This document shows positions 51,706 to 63,923 of a stretch of DNA of 64,000 nt, piece after piece. The stretch's first letter is position 1. Every line of letters begins with the position of its first letter. The notes under the pieces are model-generated. The model made no database searches, was not told the DNA's origin, and saw nothing but the letters and a program-made list of their open reading frames with translations. Position numbers and translations under genes: made by a program. The stretch is from Apostichopus japonicus (lineage: Eukaryota > Echinodermata > Holothuroidea > Aspidochirotida > Stichopodidae): the NCBI RefSeq assembly GCF_037975245.1, contig NC_092573.1, positions 21,295,265-21,359,264 of the forward strand. Reading direction: 5' to 3'.

Positions 51706-52709
51706 CAGCTATTTATAGCTAAATGGGTCACCGAACGTATCAAAATGTTGTTAAATATGTCTAGTACAGTAAATGTCATTTCATTCATCTGAACCGCCCC
51801 CCCCCTTCAACCCCTCCTCCCATTCGACCCAGCCGGTCTAACTCGATGATTGGCGTCAACGTGTCTGTAACAGCTATGACGTCTCGCGCACAGGCGGGAA
51901 TTCTTTTGATACATTCTGGGCGGCTGCCGTTGGCTTTCCCGGAAAACTTGGCTACAGTCCAGCATGCAGTCACATGACCCAAGTTGGCGCGCGATGTCAG
52001 AACGTCCAGTACATGCTGCGCTGTTCTGTACATTATGATTGATCGCATCTCGCATTAACGTACGTATGAAGTGTATAGATTGCACAATACAATACTACAG
52101 CGCTTCAAAGTACGTCTACACGAGAGGAAAACAACTGCCGTTGCTGTCCAGTAGGCTACGCACATTTCCACACCAGAACAGGACTTCATTGAGTACTTCG
52201 TCAGACGTGAGTGGTAAATTTATTTTAACCATATGCCACATTTGCATTATCATAATCAACAAAACAACTTTGAAAGCCTGTCATAACAAAAAGTTAGTTT
52301 ATATTTTAGTTCTTACCGTAGGGCCTAGCCTAGTACTACCGTTAGTTTGCCTATATAACGTAGACCAGACGAACGATAATTAAGAGTTAGACTATCACTA
52401 TAGTAACACTGGCGCTGTATTAGACTACCTATCGTCACCCTACCGTGCATTTTGATATGTGCGTGTGAAGCTTAGCCTTGCTTCATGTTGTTTAGGCCTA
52501 GGTTAATATGATTTAAGGGTGGGTACATTGTAACTTGTAAGTTAATTGGTGCTGGTAGCCTGCATACATGGATGATATTGGCTCTCATCTGGCATGTAAT
52601 ATGCAGTCTTTAGATTAGCCAAGGTTAATTAGACTTTTAGAACATGGCTGAATTTGAAAAGGCATAATTCATGTCTCTTTCAAATTATCAATAGTGAAGC
52701 AGGGCAGAA
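51706..52709 (+). promoter_or_regulatory. Leader/promoter region of the transposase gene
   Basis: The part from about 51830 to 52210 is clearly richer in CG and GC than its surroundings. A TATATAA box lies at 52352-52358, 352 bp upstream of the ATG, and a possible splice acceptor (GTGAAGCAG) lies at 52694-52702 just before the start. In-frame TAG and TGA at 52692-52697 fix ATG 52710 as the first possible start in this frame. No coding sequence is recognised here. Confidence 0.4.
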
Positions 52710-55397
52710 ATGTACACCTGTAAAATATGCAATACACTAACAGCTACTATCCGTGGCTATGTTGATCATGTGAGTTCCCATAGGAATATACCTCAAGTGA
52801 GATTTCCATGTTGTTTTGTTAATTGTGGCTATACCCTATCAACTTTTGCTGCAATGAAGATTCATGTGACTAGGTATCACCGCCATATTCAAAAGCAAAC
52901 AGCAGTTGCAGCAAAACTTCAGTCAGTTAACCTGTCATTGATTTGTATGTATGAAATCTGTCAAAAAGAACTCACAGATCTGTCCTCATATTTGGCACAC
53001 TTAAAAGCACATATTAGAAAAGGACAAGTTGTATCTTGTCCATATAAGAAGTGCAAAAGAGATTTTTCAAAAACCAGTTCATTTACAGCACATTTGTCAC
53101 GTCACAGAAACTGGTGAGCTGTAAACATTTTGGATAAATACAAACTTTCTACTCGTGATCATTGCTCTTTGGATCAAGATATACCTCTAGACACTAACTG
53201 CTTTGATGTGTCTACAGAGACTGATAGATTTGTCATTGAAAATGACATAAGCTGTGATTTCGAAAACAGTAACAATTGCCAAGGTAGGGTGCAAGAAACA
53301 GGTCAGTCTAGGCTTCAATTTCAACAAAATTTTGCCTTGTTTCTTCTGAAACTTCAGGCAAAACAACTTGTTCCATCACAAACAATTCAAATGATTGTTG
53401 AGGAGCTTCAAACTATTCACAGTTTATGTCAACAAGATCAGGTTTTGAAAATTACTCAAAAATTGAGAGATGAGGGTTTAGCAGAAGAACGTATCAAATG
53501 TGTAGCCGATTATATGAATGAGATAGATGCATGGATTGCTATAGTTGTAAAGGAAAACTCAGGCGCAGCACTGTAGAAAAGAGTAATTTACTATAAATCA
53601 GCATTCAAGTTTGTTGCTCCAATTGCAATATCACTAGGGAGAGATTCAGCACAAAAAATGCAATACTATCATTACATTCCAATCAAGGAGAGCATTCAAT
53701 TGCTCCTTTCGGATGATTTTGTGTTGGGACAATGTCAAAGTAGGCATCACAGTGAAGACTCATCTGTTCTTACTGACATAGTGGATGATACAGTTTTTAA
53801 AAAAAATAGTTTGTTTCAAAGTTGTGAAAGATCTTTGTCCATCATTCTCTATGAAGACTCATTTGAAATTGTAAACCCACTTGGGTCGGCAAGAATAAAA
53901 CACAAAATACTAGCAATGTACTTTACACTTGGAAACACCCAACCTGAGTACAGATCTGTTGTTGATGCAATGCAGCTTGTGTTTTTTTGTAAAGAAGTTG
54001 ATTTTAAGGTCTTTGGGCAGCAGAAGGTTTTTGAGAGAGTGATAAATGATTTGAAAACATTAGAGGAAGTTGGAATAGAAACAAGTGACGGGGTGGTCTG
54101 GAAAGGTGCGCTGTCTTGTATATTAGGGGATAATTTAGGTTCCCATTGTATTGGGGTTTCATTGAGAGTTTTTCAGGAACTAACATGTGCCGCTACTGTT
54201 TAATAACTTCACATGACTTTAAATGTAACGCACCATATGCTGTTGGGAAGCCTAGAACCAAGGAGGAGTATGATTCTTGCATTGCACACCTTGAAGATCA
54301 TGAAGAAAATCATCATCAAGGAATTAAATTTAATTCATGTTTTAATTCTTTGAGGTATTTTCATGTGTGTGCACCTGGTTTGCCACCATGCCTGGGGCAC
54401 GACTTGTTTGAAGGAGTTGTTGATTACAATGTAGCCATGTTTATTCAATACTGGATTAAACAAAAACATTGGTTCACATATGCAGATTTGAATATAATGT
54501 TGGTACAGTTTAAATTTCAAGGACGCGATGGTACAGTTTAAATTTCAAGGACGCGATGCAAACAATAAACCTGCATTTGTAAATTTATCAGGTAACCGCT
54601 TAGGTGGTCAAGCCGTTGAAAACTGGAACCTTTTGAGACTTCTTCCAATTATTTTGAGTGCATATGTTAAAGATCATAATGACCTTGTATGGAGACTCTT
54701 TCTTCTTTAACGAGAAGTTGTTGAGTATGTGTGTTCTCCAAAGATTTCACATGAGCAACTTGCATATTTAAGGGTGATAATGGAGGAATACTTGACTGAG
54801 AGAAAACAACTCTTTGCTGATACTCCCTTCAGACCAAAACATCATTTCCTGAGCCACTATCCAGATTTAATTATTAAGTTTGGACCATTAATGAGAGTGT
54901 GGACTCTATGCTTCGAAAGTAAGCACTCCTATTTCAAACGTTGTGCCAGATCTGCACAAAATTTCATCAATGTTACACAGTCTTTAGCAAATCAACACCA
55001 GTACTTTCAAGCTTATAACAGCTCAGGGAAAATATATCCTGATAGATTGGTTATTGAAAATGCCACATCCCTCAATATAGAATGCTTCATGCCTGAAATA
55101 AAGCATGCTTTGCAGGCAGCAAATGCAAAGTTTGATGATTCTGTTATCAGTGACAGAGTTAAGATGTTTGGCACTTCTTACCAGAAGGGTTTCTTTGTAA
55201 TATGTCAGTGTTCTGATACATGCTTTTCAAGTCTTAAATTGGGTTGCATTTTGTTTGTAGTTGTTGAAAGCCAAAAAGAACTATGTTTGAGCGCAAGCTC
55301 AATTATGGAACAACTAGGAGTATATAATGGGCCTTACAAAGAAACTTATAGTAAGCAAATGTGGCATATGAATTATTCTGAATTGAGAAGGAACTAA
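52710..55397 (+). pseudogene. C2H2 zinc-finger / DDE transposase of the CACTA-like element, broken
   Basis: About 890 codons when read across the breaks. Residues 1-135 hold four C2H2 fingers: CKIC-x12-H-x3-H, then three of C-x4-C-x12-H-x3/4-H, a likely DNA-binding part. A linker with helix-rich sequence (FALFLLKLQAKQ...) follows, then the catalytic part: GDNLGSH with a candidate catalytic Asp at 54129-54131, a CRYC...H-rich zinc-knuckle-like insert (54188-54199), and HDLFEGV with a candidate Glu at 54410-54412; then PKHHFLSHYP and FESKHSYFKR, hallmarks of the animal EnSpm-like proteins as I know them. Lesions: TGA 53115, TAG 53574 and TAA 54708, all with the same frame continuing on both sides; loss of one G near 54156; a 28-bp tandem duplication at 54503-54558. 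Which acidic residue is the first catalytic Asp is not clear. Confidence 0.85.
54503..54558 (+). repeat. 28-bp tandem duplication disrupting the transposase
   Basis: GTACAGTTTAAATTTCAAGG plus ACGCGATG occurs twice back to back (54503-54530, 54531-54558) with no difference. As 28 is not a multiple of 3, it shifts the frame and gives an early stop at 54539-54541. Removing one copy would join the two flanking coding frames. Confidence 0.97.
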
Positions 55398-55440
55398 AAC
55401 CTTCACTTCCATTACTCAGGTCTGAGGTTCTCTTGTTAAA

Positions 55441-58400
55441 ATGAGCGTGTCAGAACAATCAGATGATACAATTTGTCTTGAAGATTTTGCTTTATCCATA
55501 ATGCAGCATCTTCCTTCACTGCCACTTGAAATGGTGGACAAAGTAGTTGAACAGCTCCTGGCTGCTGGTGTGGAAAGTGTGTGCGATCTCAAGCTGATCA
55601 CTGATGAGGACCTTTCCAGTGTACTGAAGCCAATACAGAGGAGAAAGCTGTTAATAGCATGGGCAAACAAGGCAGGTAAGCAGAAATATAATTGCACTTT
55701 CTAAATATGATTATCCTCCTTTTTTTGAGGAATGGAGAGGTGAAAGGGGAGGTTAAGAAGTAAGTTACAAGAGGAGATGGAAACATTTCTAAATAGTAAG
55801 TACATGTGATACACAGAAGTTTCTCTTATTGTCTAAGACAGTTGCTGGTACCACAAATTGAATAAGGAAACTGGTCTCATAGTACATCATTAGCATTTTT
55901 GTAATTCTCTAAAGAAAATTTTCTGGGTTAATTATTAGTATTATACATTAGATTTGAACTTTTTTTTAAGCAGTTTTCAAGTAGTGAGCAAATAGAAAAC
56001 ACCAGGTCAAACTAATGAAATGATACACCACATACCCAAAATAAAATATTTATCAACAAGAAAAGAGGAAACCCTTATTTTCAATTCAAATTAAACATAG
56101 AACGTACGTTCTATGTTGTTTGTAGAGTATGTTGAAGTTCATATGAGAGTATGACAAGGCTAAAGGTCACCTTGAAAAACAACCACTATGGGTTAGTATG
56201 GGGTACAGTACCTCTACTCTGGGATCATCCTTGCCCCCACTTTGGGGTCCAAATAAGCGGGCACTACGCAAACGTCTGCAGTGACCAAATATCGCCATGG
56301 ACTCAACAATTTGATATGTGTGAGTGTTACTTTGCCCCAAAAACACTTGTATACCAATAATCAACAAAAATTGCCCCAATAATTTCACACTTTGGCTATA
56401 CTGATTGAAAGATGCAGGGAACTGTGGCAATGGCTTGCTTTCCATACAGTATAAGAATACACCTCAACAACTTAACAAACTATGAAGCACGCCTTGTCCG
56501 ATGCTTATGCACAAGGTCCATATGGCATACGGTACGGTGTGTACATGTGTACAAAGCCATTGCCTACGTCAACAAACAAGCAGCGACTTAACCGAAACAG
56601 ACCTGTCAGAGAATGCCCCTGTTGCCAATTGAAGATATGCTTGATTCGATAGATTGAGAGCTTGAGTGCTGCCCCTGTTTATTGTGTATATTATGTTATT
56701 TTATTGTGTTTATTGTGTTCTGTGAGTGTCCAAAAAACTAGTACCTTAATGCAATATATGTCTGTTATCAGGAAATAATTTATCAAGGATGTTTATTCAT
56801 TTCATATCATCTACTTTCATTGATGTGACATATTTTCATTCTTAAAGAAAAGTTGCTTGGATCAGCATCTTCACAATCATCTGAACCCGACTCTGTGGCC
56901 AGTTCACCAGGATGCAGCTGGGTGCCCAGTTCAGCAGGATCAAGTCCAGCAGTGGTAATTGCAGATTGGGCAGAGTCATTTAAAGTTGATTGGGATAAAA
57001 TGCCTAAAAGCCTCACAAAATCACTCCAGAAGAAACAGAGACCCACTCCCAAAGATCGGCGTGAAATGATCAGAATATTATGCAATGACATATATAATGA
57101 AAGTTGAGTCAAGTCCAGGACGAAAGCACCTTTCTATTATTGCACAGAAGATCGTTCGTGAGTTTCCAGAACCCTTTAAAGATGACATTGAAGGACTTGT
57201 TGTTGGTAGTGGATATGCATCCCTTCTTACACAGTTGGAAAACCGTATGAGCAATCTCAATAGAGGCAAATTTCACCTAAATGTTGGTTACCCCCTGTTT
57301 GTAGAGGGTGAACAGAATGAAGCACTAACAAAGAAGCGTAAACTCAGCACCTCATATGGCTGCAAAAACTGGCAACCAGAGGACCTACCTGAAGGGGAGG
57401 ATTGAGACACGCAGAGAAAAAAGACAGATGACTTAAAGGTGATGCATGAACTTAACATATGGGATGACAATGAGTTTGTTTTCCTCATGAAAAATGTATT
57501 TCCAACCATCCGTGCCAAGATAAACAGTCAGCAAGTTCCTGTATGTGCTCTCCTTGATGAATATCCTTTCTTGTTTGAGGAGGTTGGGATGATGGGACAT
57601 TTTGAAGATTTAGTGGGCATCAAACTGAAATCAGTTGAATTCAGAAGTTTCTGCAAGTGTCAGCAAAGAAGAAGAAGGAGGTGCAAAATATAATAGCTGA
57701 TGTGGAGAGTGCTAAGAAGGAAAGTGGTGATCATTCCCCTGATGTTCCAGGACTTATTCTCCTCCTCCTCTGCAATCACCTTGGAGATAAATGGGATGAT
57801 CTTTTCTACCTTGCAAAGGTAAGAAGAAGCTACCTTTATAAATCATTAAGCTTGTGAACTAGCACTATTTGTGAACTAGCACTATCAGAATAGCACTATT
57901 TGTCTGTGTTTTTCTCTGGTTTGTCGTTCTTACACTTACAGTTATGTAGATGTATTGGTCAAGTTGATTGACTTTATAACGATTTTCCTCTGCGATGTTC
58001 ACTGTTTGTAGGTCAGCTGTAATTGTTGTGTATTGGGACTCTGAAGTCCAAAGTTCAGTACATCATATGCCATCAGTTGATTAAGATCTTCCCCATTGTC
58101 ATCATTTTGATTTCAGGGATGCATATTGTCCCTCAGTTTCATTTATTTTATGTTATGCTTTGGAAGATACTACTGTTTTCCCAGATGGCATCTTGAATGT
58201 TTTGTCCCACATAATAAGATAAGTATTCCAAACAATTTTAATGTTCCTACATTTACATTATGTTCAGGAAACCAGTACTGTGCAGAATATTACTAAGGAT
58301 CTGAAGTCAACATTCCCATGCATCATTATTCAAGGTGAGAAGCATTTGGAGGATTTTGCTCTAATATGCATTTCCTCCAGTACATATACACTGCTCTTTT

Positions 58401-60347
58401 TCCCCTTTTTGGTTTGGATGATAGTTGTAACCTTTGAAATTTGTGATGGTGAGTATTTGTGCGTGTGTATGTATTTTACTGATGCCTACCTTGTAAACAC
58501 AATTTCTCATGAAAGGAAGCTTAGATAGATTTCATAGTTGGCATGTGGGTGTACCCGATAGAGTACAAGAAGCCTATTGTTTTTGGCAAAGGTCAAAGAT
58601 CATTTGGGGTCAACAGAGGTGAAACTGTGAATACTTTGTAAACATGATATCTCAAGAAGGGAATCTTGGACAGATCTCATGTGGTATGTAGGTGTGGTCA
58701 CTTGAATCAACAATGGTCAAAATTTGAGAATCTTTGATTAAAGAAACCTAGGAAGTTATATGTTGGCAAGTGTGTCAATGACACCTCATAGTGCACTATC
58801 ACCTGTGGAAGACAAAGTCATGGGTCAATCTGAGATTTAACTGGGAAAACTCTGTTACAGCATCAATTCAGCATGTATGTGTGCATTTGATGCTCAGCAT
58901 GTAACATGAAACTCAAGAACTATAGCCCATTTTTTACTTCATATGTGGTAAAAACATTTTGGTTGACCATTGCAACATTTTCAATGTCATTTTTGTGTTG
59001 CTGATCTAGGGTGCCTCAGTAAATCGATATATCAGATAAACCGTTTTTTCTTTCATATCCACACCGACAAAAATGAAATCTGCCATCAACGAATATATCG
59101 AAATACATCCGAAGCAAACCTTGAATACCGGTAAAAATAATATTGAATAAAAAATAATGACCCATTAGTACACGCGAGTTGGAGTATATTCACGCTGCAA
59201 CTGTTAAGTAGTGGTAGCAGTGGCATTAACTTTAAATGAACATTCTCTTAATAGTTCTAATTGATATTTATTTTTTGCAGGTCCAAACATGTACACTGGA
59301 AGAAAGTTTATGTTGGCAGTAGATATGGTTATTGTTAATGACCACATTCAAACTTTTGAAAGTGCAATGATCATGCTGTTTGCAATGTTTTTCATCTAAA
59401 ACATTGAGCATCCATCTGAAGGTGCAACTTTAATGGAGTTTATCCAGCGGTGAGTAGGCTGAAAGTACCCTAGTAATAGTTAACCATTGTTATTTTGTGT
59501 GGGCATTCCCTTGACATGGAATGTAAGAGTGTATGCATATTATTAGCCACCTTCCAAAGATCAGCCGATCATAAAGGTACCAATATAGAAAAAAAATCAA
59601 CAAATTGCAGTTAACTCAACTCCTGGGCAGATCATTGAAATAAATCATACTCTGTTCTCAGTTACAGCTGATTTACTTATTTTGTACTGTTTGTTGTGGT
59701 CCAAGAATAACAGCAGCTTTGGTAACCTTTTGTAAACATTGATGACCTTTACATAATTTTCACCAATGGAAAGTTAGTGTAAATAGTTGAATGGCATGTT
59801 TTATTATTTTGGAGAAGGGTGGGAATGTATGAGTTTGGTTAATTACTGAGAACACCTTCACAATTTGTTACAACTATAGGGTATCAGCTTAAACTGAACA
59901 AAATTGAAATTAAAAGAGGATTCACAAATTAGCTCTTCTTTTCAGATCATGATTTCCTAGAAAACTGTTGAATTCCAAAGGCTTGTAAATTAAGACAGGT
60001 AGCCATCTCAATTGCTTCTATCAACACCAGTGAGCACACATACAATTGGAAACTGAGTTGTGTCACATCACATATTTTGACCATATCTTACTATCATGTA
60101 TGTCATACTGTAGTGTAAATTTGAGACCAAAGGAAATTAATTGTTAAATGGTTTAATAATTGCTAACTTATTTGAACTTTATGATTTCACAGTTCTAATT
60201 TTTGCTCCTCTTTGCAGCTGCTTTGTTGGATTGAATCCAGAAAAGGGAAGAAAGACCCCCAAATCCAAGAAGAGCTATCCTGTCAACCCAAAAATTTTGG
60301 CTTTGGTTGGAAACCTGAAAGAATTTGAGTCAGATTGGACAGTCTAA
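55441..60347 (+). pseudogene. SAM-domain accessory protein gene of the CACTA-like element, five exons, broken
   Basis: Exons: 55441-55675, 56848-57818, 58268-58334, 59281-59449, 60218-60347. All introns are GT-AG (G|gtaagc, AAG|gtaaga, CAAG|gtgaga, CG|gtgagt; acceptors ttaaag, gttcag, ttgcag, ttgcag) and phases match at each junction. Exon 1 is a SAM-like domain (LPLEMVDKVVEQLLAAGVES ... ITDEDLSSVL). Exon 2 has a Ser/Pro linker, then KDRREMIRILCNDIYNES and PGRKHLSIIAQKIVREFP, features of SAMD3-like proteins common in fish and invertebrates. The end is a basic tail (KGRKTPKSKKSYP) and FESDWTV. Lesions: frameshifts near 57100 and 57640, TGA 57403-57405, TAA 59397-59399. It starts 43 nt after the transposase stop; ATTACTCAG at 55411-55419 could be an acceptor for a separate mRNA. 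The role in transposition is inferred only from location. Confidence 0.8.
56094..56117. repeat. Perfect 24-bp palindrome in intron 1
   Basis: AACATAGAACGT followed immediately by its exact inverse, ACGTTCTATGTT, with no spacer. It lies inside intron 1 of the SAM gene. Confidence 0.97.
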
Positions 60348-61734
60348 ATGCTTTTCAGGCACTTCCCATGATTCGTCACATTAGTCTGACAATTTGGTAA
60401 CGTTGAATTATAAATCTAGGTCACTTAGTTGATTTAAGGTGTTCCTAGTTGAGAAAATGTTAGCGAGCCTCTTGAGCCTCCTTAACTGGAACCATTGACT
60501 CTCCAGCTACAGAGAAGTCTCATTTACAAATGAACAGTTAAACATTTATACAGAGTTCAAACTATTGTGTTTAACTTTGTTGGTGGATATTTACAAGGTT
60601 TTACTTGTTGACAAACTTGTTACAGACTATAATTTGGTGCTATTATGACACCTTTCCAATAACTCCATAAACTCTGAAACTCTTCCAAGCAGGTTCACAA
60701 ATGTTAGAAAAGTTTTGAATCCATAATAGTTTCAGATGTCAAGTCATTCTGTTCATTTTGTTAATGCTATAAGCTTGATATCTAAATTATATTTTGTTGT
60801 CAAAATATAAAATCTCTATGCTAAATTTTAACATGAAATCTTTTCATAAAACTGCTCCTTCCACTCAAGCAGAAGCACAGGAATATAAGGACAACTTTTT
60901 TAATCATTTACGGGTACAAAGGTCAAATCATTGTTTATATTTCTTTTGATCAGATGATTTACAATATCTTTGGTTAACAGATTAGTTAATCTTTATTCTT
61001 ACCTATTGTAACATATCCTTGTCTTTAACTTCCACTTTGAACTTTAAGGGCTAAAGAAGGTCACGAAAATTAGAAAAAGTATACAATCCTTATCAGCAAT
61101 AGAGGAGTTACCACAGTTACAGGTATTAATTTTCTGTGAACATTGATATGCCCATTAAAGTGAATATGGTATATGAGCGATATATTTAATACTGCTAGAG
61201 CATTTAAAAATACATGAAATGAACATAGTTGTAATAAAGTTAAGTGAAGAATAGTGAAGACACCTAAGTTTCTGTGGTCACATAATACAGTGACCTTGAG
61301 TGAACTTTGCATACTTCAAGTGCATCTGTAAATAAGAGGGAAAGGAACTTTGTTGTAGAGCAATGAAAGGGCCAGGAACTAGCAGGTGTCAAAGCTTAGT
61401 GTTTTATGATCAGTCAATTGTGAAAACTTTCAGTGGCTGATCCAGGATTTCCTGAAGTGGCCGAAGAGACAAATATGGCCACATACAGACTTATCAGTAT
61501 ATTTCCAAACAATGAAAGTATCGTCTGTATAACAAAACCTTTTCCAAAAGAAAGGCTGGGGCACCCAGCAAATTCCCAGCCATCAATAAGAGATTGCCTT
61601 ATGATGTTCAGTCTTATATATTACTTTTAAGGTTTTGACGTTCAAAAATATGTTTCAACAAGTTTTAAAGTTGTAAATAAAAGTTTCAGAGAACAATAAG
61701 TTGTTTTTTATTTTATAATCTCACTGATAATAGT
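60348..61734 (+). other. 3' region of the SAM gene; AATAAA at 61676
   Basis: No coding sequence is recognised. AATAAA at 61676-61681, just before the right subterminal repeats, is a possible poly(A) signal and would give a 3' UTR of about 1.3 kb. CAGTGGCTGATCCAGGATTT at 61431 resembles a hAT end but has no partner nearby. Confidence 0.4.
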
Positions 61735-62520
61735 AATTCCATCTGACAGCCAATTTTACAGACAAAGACCTATTTATTGCAAGGAAAAAGACTATAGATA
61801 ACATTAAAGACTAGACTTTACCTAAAAGATACAGTAAATTAAAAGTCACAATACAGTTATTTTACAGAGAAAAAGACATACTGTATTTCAAGAAAAACTG
61901 TGTAAATAACCATTTCAGACTTTATTTTACATAGAATGTAGTGTAAAATAACGGCTATCATATAGTAATTTACGGATGAAAACTTTTATAATGCAAAGAA
62001 AAACTGTATGAATTACGCTCTCATACTGTGTATTTAACATAGAATTCAGTGTAAAATTACGGTCGTCGTACAGTAATTTTACGGACAAAGACTTTTATAA
62101 TGCAAAATAAAAACTGTATAATAACAGTTTAAACTGTTTATTTTACATAGAATATGGTGTAAAATAACGGTTGACGTACAGTGATTTTACGGACAGAAAC
62201 TGTTATAATTGGGGGGAAAACTGTGTAAATAACAGTTTCAGACTGTTTATTTTACATAGAATATGGTGTAAAATAACGGTTGACGTACAGTAATTTTACG
62301 GACAGAAACTGTTATAATTGGGGGAAAAAACTGTATAAATAACAGTTTCAGACTGTTTATTTTACATAGAATATGGTGTAAAATAACGGTCGTCGTACAG
62401 TAAGTTTACGGACAAAAACTGATATAATGAAAGAAATAAACTGTATTAATAACAGTTTTAGACTGTTTATTTTACATAGATTATCTGCAGTTGGAAATAA
62501 CAGACATTTCCTGGAAACTC
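61735..62520 (+). repeat. Right subterminal tandem repeats, about 109 bp, six to seven copies
   Basis: ACATAG recurs at 61929, 62037, 62145, 62254, 62364 and 62474. Each unit carries GTGTAAAATAACGG, ACAGTAATTTTACGGACA and AACTGTATAAATAACAGTTT. Copies nearest the end are most alike (GAATATGGTGTAAAATAACG), suggesting recent homogenisation. TTTTACA/TGTAAAA words are shared in type with the left repeats, but the units are not the same sequence. Confidence 0.92.
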
Positions 62521-62541
62521 TGCTGCCAGAGAAATTCTGTA

Positions 62542-62567
62542 TTTTAACAGAATTTTTTTTAACAGTG
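62542..62567 (-). repeat. Right terminal inverted repeat of the 12.7-kb element
   Basis: Read on the minus strand: CACTGTTAAAAAAAATTCTG, followed outside by TA (62568-62569). It pairs with 49857-49880; the A-run is three bases longer. Confidence 0.9.
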
Positions 62568-62569
62568 TA

Positions 62570-63213
62570 GTCTATTAGAAGTTGTTAGGAAAGAGGAAAC
62601 CTGAATAGAGTTTTTTTTTTAATGGAAGAAAGACAGATTTTTTTCGTTCATATCAGTAGACTTACAAGAAATTCAAGAGATTACATGAAAGCTCAAGATT
62701 CGTCAGAATGCAGGTTTTGTAACTGTACTTTGTATGTGTATTACAGTAATTGCACAGAGAGAGGGATTGTGAAACATTTTTACGCAATTTTAAACTTAAA
62801 CAATCTGTCAAACCTTGATTAATTATATTCTTTTATGCCGGATTTAAAAGGATTAGTGATAATATGGTAATGATAATTAAAATCTTTGATTTCATTTTTT
62901 TTGGGGGGGTGGGGGAGTTTATGATTATCAAAACCGATAAACCGAATCGTAATCATGCATGTTTCATGACGTCAGATAAACAAGCGGCTTCTTGTGAGAG
63001 CAACATTACAAGCGTAAAGATACATTTGTAATATATTATTTGATATTTTCCAAAACTCATTTACAAAAGGCAAGTTTGTTCACTTTTATATGAAAGAACA
63101 AGGTTATTTATATAGAAAAGAAAAATGTTTATAACATCAGTCTTATGATAATTTACTGGGTAGGCAAAATAATTTACTAGTGGGCAAAATATTTTACTGG
63201 GTGTAGAAATATT
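62570..63213. other. No gene seen
   Basis: AT-rich DNA with a T/G run near 62896-62916. GTAGGCAAAATAATTTACTAGTGGGCAAAATATTTTACTGGGTG near 63160-63202 contains a short direct repeat (GGGCAAAATA.TTTACT). Confidence 0.45.
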
Positions 63214-63215
63214 TT

Positions 63216-63610
<395 letters not shown>

Positions 63611-63920
63611 TTTCCTACTCTTTAAGTTTTCAGCTTTGATGTGAATTCAATATCCATCCATCCTATCGAGGATGGCTCAGTTTGTTCTAAAAGTTAAAAA
63701 AAAAATAGTGCGTCGAACGACAAGAAAATCACTTAAGCTCTTTTGAGGTATTCAGTTACCAACTGCGGATGAGTAAAGTGCTTTCATTAAAAGACATCAA
63801 ACAATTAAATATGTTAAAGATAAGATTTATCAAAGGGTTATATACTCGAATCTAAAATACTAAACAAGAGCAAAGAAAATCGAATTGCTTAGATGTGAAA
63901 TAAATACTGAAAAATATATG
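63611..63920. other. No gene seen
   Basis: Short AT-rich spacer; nothing supportable. Confidence 0.5.
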
Positions 63921-63923
63921 AAA

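Larger units (their letters stand above)
49857..62567 (+). mobile_element. CACTA/EnSpm-like (CMC) DNA transposon, 12.7 kb, two genes, inactive copy
   Basis: The left end CACTGTTAAAAATTTCTGT and the right end (minus strand) CACTGTTAAAAAAAATTCTGT are inverse copies, flanked on both sides by TA. Next to the ends lie tandem subterminal repeats: about 139-bp units on the left and about 109-bp units on the right. Between them are two plus-strand genes: a C2H2-DDE transposase (52710-55397) and a SAM-domain protein (55441-60347). CACTG termini, subterminal repeats and this transposase type point to the CACTA-Mirage-Chapaev group; the 2-bp TA flank is shorter than the usual 3 bp of plant CACTA elements. 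A hAT element (50929-51697) is nested in the left part. All coding lesions indicate a dead copy. Confidence 0.88.

Noticed and set aside
61431-61450. hAT left end CAGTGGCTGATCCAGGATTT
   Set aside because: No matching right end nearby and no TSD; the region is better explained as 3' part of the CACTA-like element.
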